Shown here in pieces: positions 31,411-34,854 of a DNA stretch of 34,854 nt. The DNA is from a virus. Each line of letters opens with the position of its first letter. The stretch's first letter is position 1. The notes below the pieces were generated by a model that did no database searches, was not told the DNA's origin, and was given only the letters and a program-made list of their open reading frames with translations. The stretch lies in IMG/VR virus record IMGVR_UViG_3300047476_000932, positions 1 to 34,854 of that record; one strand, 5' to 3'. A program made the translations under genes and the position numbers.

Positions 31411-32376
31411 TCATTGAGGTATTAAAAATGACCCTGACGAATTAAAGACAAAAATCCTAGATCCGCTTGTTTCAGTATAAACAGGAGATCCAGTTACAGT
31501 TGCATTACCATAGATGGTAGAATATTTAAGTATTACCACACCACTACCGCCGGCGCCAGACCCAGCTTGACTAGTCCCTGATGAATTGGGTGTATATGCA
31601 CCTGCACCACCGCCACCAGTATTTACGGTACCGCTATTGGCAGGGCTATTGGTGCTACCACTACCTCCGCCACCCAGGCCACCAGTTCCAAGAGTGCCAC
31701 CTGAAGTATAAGGGCCGGCGCCGCCGCCGCCTGCATAATAAACTGACGAACCTGTAATAGAGCTTTGAAGTCCAATGCCGCCATTTTTTCCTGATCCAGC
31801 TGCTCCAGCGCCTCCGCCACCGCCGCCTTCGTAAGTGCCACTATAGGACGATCCGTTATTGCCTTGTCCTGCAGTACCAGTTCCCGCTGAAGTTGCATAG
31901 CTGGCGCCGCCACCTGATCCACCGTTGACACTACCAGTAGGTGTTATCCCATAGGTTGCACCTGCTCCTCCGCCTGTGGCTGTTATATTGCCAAATACAC
32001 TGTTGGACCCTGATGACCAAGTGTTACTAGCATATGTACCTGACGATGCACCAGTTCCGCCGGCACCAACTGTAATTGTATACTGTGTCCCGGGAGACAC
32101 AGCAATATTGCCAGTTAAAAGACCTCCGGCGCCACCACCTCCACCGGCCCAGCCACCTCCGGCGCCGCCGCCTGCAACTACCAGGTATTGTATGTTAGAA
32201 CTAGGAACCTCAAGTAGGGATATACTAGTCCAAATTCCACTATAGTATACTTCAAATTGATTTGTAGTAGAGTTAATATACATGGCACCGTTGCTGGCAG
32301 TTGCCGGTCGTTGTGCTGTAGTACCAACTGATATAACACTACTGATTGCCGAAGATTTAATTCTTGTTCTTGCCAT
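31411..32376 (-). CDS. Glycine-rich fibre/adhesin protein, 321 aa
   Basis: N-terminal 60 residues are a fibre-attachment-like strand region (RPATASNGAMYINSTTNQFEVYYSGIWTSI), then LVVAGGGAGGGWAGGGGGAGG and long Gly/Ser runs (residues about 65-275) with spaced Tyr/Asn/Thr. The end, GAGGSGVVILKYSTIYG... GSRIFVFNSSGSF, is beta-rich. This type (Gly-rich with ITVGAGGTGA and GGSGVVI) forms polyglycine-helix or beta structures in phage tip adhesins such as gp38-like proteins. Paralogue of the next gene (32389) and of the partial gene at 34784. Likely receptor-binding or structural fibre component. Confidence 0.88.
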   Translation of the reverse strand: MARTRIKSSAISSVISVGTTAQRPATASNGAMYINSTTNQFEVYYSGIWTSISLLEVPSSNIQYLVVAGGGAGGGWAGGGGGAGGLLTGNIAVSPGTQYTITVGAGGTGASSGTYASNTWSSGSNSVFGNITATGGGAGATYGITPTGSVNGGSGGGASYATSAGTGTAGQGNNGSSYSGTYEGGGGGGAGAAGSGKNGGIGLQSSITGSSVYYAGGGGAGPYTSGGTLGTGGLGGGGSGSTNSPANSGTVNTGGGGAGAYTPNSSGTSQAGSGAGGSGVVILKYSTIYGNATVTGSPVYTETSGSRIFVFNSSGSFLIPQ

Positions 32377-32388
32377 GATTAATTCCGT

Positions 32389-33327
32389 TTAGGCTGTAAA
32401 TGTTCCCGAGGAGGTAAAGGTATGAACCCAGTAGGTTACACCGCCTGAAACATAATTGGTTACTGTTCCTCCTAAGGCTCTTTGTGTTGAGTTTGCGTAC
32501 GATACAATAACTATGCCGGAACCGCCAGCCGCAGGAGAACCGGATACGGCGCTTCCCATGCCGCCGCCGCCACCACCAGTATTGACTGTTCCGGCGGCCT
32601 GTCCACCTGTGCTACCACCACCTGCACCTCCGCCGCCAGCACCGGCATTGCCCCCAGTGCTATCGTAGGAGCCGCCACCACCACCACCAGCGTAAGTTAC
32701 GCTTGTACCTGTAATAGACGATGCTAATCCTGTTCCGCCATGTCCGCCCGAAGCACCCGCTGTGCCAACTGCGCTAGCGCCACCACCGCCTCCCCCTCGG
32801 TTGGTAGTTGCTACACCACCACTGTTACCTTGACTAGCAGTAGCGGATCCACCAGTTCCAGCAGTGTGTCCGCCACCGCCGCCACTACCACCAGTTCTTC
32901 CGTTTGACCCTTTAGAACCGCCACCGCCGCCACCAGCAGTAGATATACTGTAAAACGACGATGTGCCACCGTCGCTACCTTGTGTTCCGGTTGTTGGAGA
33001 TGTTGGTGCGCCGGCACCACCGGCACCTACGGTAACTGTGTATGTAGTTCCTGGTGATACCTGAAGGCTGCTTGTTAAAAGGCCACCGGCACCGCCACCA
33101 CCGGCACCATCGTAGCCACCTCCACCTCCGCCGGCAACCACCAAATAACTAAGAATATATGTAGGTCCTTGAAATATTGCAAGCCATCCGGCAGTACTTG
33201 AATACCACTCAATGTAACCTAATGTTGTGTTTAATCCAAACTGACCAGCAGCCGGACTACTAGGACGACCAGCAGTGGTCCAAGTTGGTAATGTTATGCC
33301 TGCGGTTCCGTCTAGTGTTAATGCCAT
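32389..33327 (-). CDS. Glycine-rich fibre/adhesin protein, 312 aa
   Basis: Same architecture as the 321-aa neighbour: RPSSPAAGQFGLNTTLGYIEW and STAGWLAIFQ at the start, LVVAGGGGGGYDGAGGGGAG from residue 63, TVTVGAGGAGAP, many GGGGG tracts, and SGIVIVSYANS near the end. The N-terminal segment (LDGTAGITLPTWTTAGRPSS) resembles tips of other phage fibre proteins that start a trimer. Shine-Dalgarno AAGGA/AGAGG precedes ATG 33327. Paralogy to the flanking genes indicates duplication followed by divergence, as seen for host-range determinants. Confidence 0.88.
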   Translation of the reverse strand: MALTLDGTAGITLPTWTTAGRPSSPAAGQFGLNTTLGYIEWYSSTAGWLAIFQGPTYILSYLVVAGGGGGGYDGAGGGGAGGLLTSSLQVSPGTTYTVTVGAGGAGAPTSPTTGTQGSDGGTSSFYSISTAGGGGGGSKGSNGRTGGSGGGGGHTAGTGGSATASQGNSGGVATTNRGGGGGGASAVGTAGASGGHGGTGLASSITGTSVTYAGGGGGGSYDSTGGNAGAGGGGAGGGSTGGQAAGTVNTGGGGGGMGSAVSGSPAAGGSGIVIVSYANSTQRALGGTVTNYVSGGVTYWVHTFTSSGTFTA

Positions 33328-33343
33328 TGCCTCTAATCCTTGC

Positions 33344-34006
33344 TTATAGTTTAGTAATTATTATGCTATTGTAATAACCGGTAGTTGGCGCAGTGCCCAC
33401 CTGAGGGGTGATAAAAAATGATGCTGGAGGATTTCCTACAGCGTGAGCTAACTGTGCTCCTGTAGAAGCTTCCACACACCAATGAAACACCGAAAATCTA
33501 TCTGAGGTGTCAGTGACTCGATATAAACACTCTAAAGTTATACCCATTGCGCCAGCGGCGGCTCCTGTTCTAAAACCGTTGCCTGCGGGCAGTGCTGCGT
33601 TATTATTTTTACACACTGATATCATATTCCATGTATCGGTTGATGTTCTTACATCATACCTAACACGGTAAACTCCAGTAGTTGAGTGTCGCCAATGGTA
33701 CGCTTCAATGCCGTTAACTGTGGATGCTGTAGGATTAATAGTAATGTTTTCAGCAATTAATACTGTATTAAAGGGCACAACAGCCGAACCGGCGTCTGGA
33801 ATATTGTATGTTACGGTACTGGCCAACTGAGCACACTCTGTTAAATTTGACGATCCGGTAACTGTTAAATTACCAGTAACCGCTAAATTACCCGAAGTTG
33901 AAATATTACCAGTAACCGCTAAATTACCCGAAGTTGAAATATTACCAGTAACCGCTAAATTACCCGAAGTTGAAATTGCGTCTAATGCTAGTGTTCCGTA
34001 TGGCAT
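33344..34006 (-). CDS. Fibre protein with 12-aa tandem repeats, 220 aa
   Basis: Residues about 10-48 contain three units ISTSGNLAVTGN (encoded by the 36-bp repeats at 33870-33977) and a degenerate fourth (LTVTGSSN), a pattern of the beta-helical 'SGNxxVTGN' repeats of fibre shafts. Residues 55-220 form a globular beta domain (YNIPDAGSAVVPFNTVLIAEN; VYRVRYDVRTSTDTWNMISV; GAAAGAMGITLECLYRVTDTSDRFSVFHWCVEAST), reminiscent of C1q/TNF-like knobs. ATG 34006 follows GAGGATTAG. A short fibre or fibre-tip role is inferred from composition and neighbours. Confidence 0.85.
   Translation of the reverse strand: MPYGTLALDAISTSGNLAVTGNISTSGNLAVTGNISTSGNLAVTGNLTVTGSSNLTECAQLASTVTYNIPDAGSAVVPFNTVLIAENITINPTASTVNGIEAYHWRHSTTGVYRVRYDVRTSTDTWNMISVCKNNNAALPAGNGFRTGAAAGAMGITLECLYRVTDTSDRFSVFHWCVEASTGAQLAHAVGNPPASFFITPQVGTAPTTGYYNSIIITKL
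33870..33977 (-). repeat. Three 36-bp tandem repeats coding a fibre-shaft motif
   Basis: Three nearly identical copies of a 36-bp unit at 33870-33905, 33906-33941 and 33942-33977, the last with one base changed at its end. Unit length equals 12 codons, so copy-number change stays in frame. Coding, no spacers. Confidence 0.92.
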
Positions 34007-34021
34007 TGTGTCTAATCCTCG

Positions 34022-34780
34022 TTAAGCCCAAGTTCCGATTGAAGTGTTGCTTCCTGCGTTACCAATTGGATAAATTAGGAAATAACTACCTAGTTGTATA
34101 GTATATGCGCCTCCGGGGGCAGCACTGAGTGAATATTGCGGAATGAAGGTTCCTCCGTTAGCAACAGAAACTGTTCCAGAAAGTCTAGTCATAAAACGCA
34201 CCGTTGCGGTAGTGGTGGCTGTAGTAACTGCTGTAAGTGTTGTTGTTTGAACAAAAGTCATAACATCAGGCGAAACAGATGCATCAGTAAACGCCGCTGC
34301 TGTAAAAAGTCCTGTATTTGTGTACGCAATATTGTTTACGGTTGCTGTTCCACCAAATCCAAGATTTACTGTATGGGAAGTTGTTCCGGCGGTTTTACTC
34401 AGCGCATATAATGCCTCAAATGCATATACTACTCCGCTACTTAATGTACAACCTACCCCTAATATATTTTGACCACCGGTAGCATTAGATCCTACTAAGT
34501 TGCTATCCAATCTAAAATACTGCATATTTGGTATCAAACCTCGCTGTGTACCTAAAGGAGTGAAATACAATTCCCCGCCGTCATATTCAAATTCTCCTGT
34601 GGTAGCGGTGCCTAGTGTCATACCAGACATTATTATGCCATTGGCTGCGGTAATCACACCGCCCGAACCTACAGTTAATCCTGTGGTGCCGTTACTTTGT
34701 AACTGTAGAATACCCGATGCATCAGCAGTTTGTAACAGACCTGATGTACTTGTCGTTGATGCGTTTATTGTGCTTGCCAT
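34022..34780 (-). CDS. Fibre/adhesin protein, 252 aa
   Basis: Begins MASTINASTTSTSGLLQTADASGILQLQSNGTTGLTVGSGG, a repeat-rich strand region common at fibre N-termini. Residues 60-252 make a single beta-rich domain (LYFTPLGTQRGLIPNMQYFRLDSNLVGS; GVVYAFEALYALSKTAGTTS; FMTRLSGTVSVANGG; GGAYTIQLGSYFLIYPIG). The final TWA is preceded by SIGTW. It shares the 'shaft plus knob' plan with the 220-aa neighbour but little sequence. ATG 34780 has no clear Shine-Dalgarno and lies 3 nt past the stop of the preceding partial gene. Confidence 0.83.
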   Translation of the reverse strand: MASTINASTTSTSGLLQTADASGILQLQSNGTTGLTVGSGGVITAANGIIMSGMTLGTATTGEFEYDGGELYFTPLGTQRGLIPNMQYFRLDSNLVGSNATGGQNILGVGCTLSSGVVYAFEALYALSKTAGTTSHTVNLGFGGTATVNNIAYTNTGLFTAAAFTDASVSPDVMTFVQTTTLTAVTTATTTATVRFMTRLSGTVSVANGGTFIPQYSLSAAPGGAYTIQLGSYFLIYPIGNAGSNTSIGTWA

Positions 34781-34783
34781 GGT

Positions 34784-34854
34784 TTATATTGCATACCTTA
34801 TAATAACTATTCCTGACCCACCGGCACCGCCGGCTCGGTCATCAGGATTGGCGC
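34784..34854 (-). CDS. C-terminus of a third glycine-rich fibre protein (5' end outside window)
   Basis: The last 23 codons are open to the window edge and read ANPDDRAGGAGGSGIVIIRYAI then stop. GAGGSGIVIIRY matches the ends of the two glycine-rich proteins (GAGGSGVVILKYS; GSGIVIVSYA). Too short for an independent ORF call, but the match to local paralogues supports it. Confidence 0.8.
   Translation of the reverse strand, partial: ANPDDRAGGAGGSGIVIIRYAI

Noticed and set aside
31623-32245. Open frames antisense or out of frame in the glycine-rich genes (also 32456-32668 and 32811-33026)
   Set aside because: GGN-rich coding sequence leaves Pro-rich or Val/Ala-rich shadows in other frames; no independent support.
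33870-33977. Regular 36-bp repeats considered as a CRISPR array
   Set aside because: No spacers between units; the repeats are contiguous and in frame inside a fibre gene, and no cas gene is present.
1-34854. tRNA genes, integrase, transposase, origin of replication
   Set aside because: Looked for by eye and none recognised; absence is not proven without tRNAscan or profile searches.

Overview
The window is a piece of a T4-like (straboviral-type or marine T4-like) myovirus genome. The single-stranded-DNA-binding protein gp32, both terminase subunits (gp16, gp17), head completion protein gp4, tail tube gp19, tail sheath gp18, neck protein gp13, tail completion protein gp15 and a dNMP kinase are all recognisable from sequence. 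Several unnamed proteins (at 1082, 5618, 7170, 7554, 16224 and 17772) resemble, from memory, families common in marine T4-like phages of cyanobacteria and SAR11. The host cannot be read from the window. No integrase, tRNA, photosynthesis gene or insertion sequence was seen. Coding density is very high: no stretch above about 160 bases lacks a gene, and the largest gaps are 926-1081, 9851-9992 and 13386-13489.

Layout. 1-925: gp32, running off the left edge. 1082-9158: packaging and head block on the minus strand (unknown 469-aa protein, gp17, candidate internal-head/prohead-core proteins, gp16, gp4, two unnamed virion proteins). 9233-13385: gp19 and a gp18 enlarged to 1130 aa. 13490-13837: a lone plus-strand zinc-knuckle/HNH-like gene. 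13821-17699 (minus): dNMP kinase, zinc ribbon, small unknown, gp13, and two early-type unknown genes. 17772-20691 (plus): virion protein, gp15, Nudix hydrolase. 20645-26495 (minus): a translationally coupled sugar operon made of a 1352-aa fusion of four glycosyltransferase-like domains plus an FkbM methyltransferase, an HldE-type adenylyltransferase, an HldE-type sugar kinase, a cupin and a HAD phosphatase. 26532-34854 (minus): adhesion array with a 1495-aa protein of six LamG-like repeats, an IPT-like mini-protein, glycine-rich fibre proteins and other fibre proteins, running off the right edge.

Regulation visible in the DNA. Five sigma70-type promoters (TTGAC-type -35, 16-18 bp spacer, TATAAT-like -10) precede gp32, the zinc-ribbon/dNMP-kinase pair, the 386-aa unknown, the 87-aa unknown and the sugar operon. 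In three of them the -10 box lies 5-7 nt from the ATG, which predicts leaderless mRNAs. T4-type late promoters (TATAAATA, CATAAATA, GCTAAATA variants) precede the virion genes. At three genes the late promoter is followed after 5-6 nt by AACAGGA, so the late mRNA should start practically at its Shine-Dalgarno sequence. At gp13 the same element sits inside an 11-bp inverted repeat that would mask the ribosome site only in read-through RNA.

Most unusual content: the heptose-type nucleotide-sugar and multi-glycosyltransferase operon under a perfect consensus promoter embedded in a palindrome, next to the receptor-binding array. Next are candidate capsid-targeting sequences on two proteins, one of which seems to be split by a +1 frameshift at a G5 run, and the modular inflation of the tail sheath.
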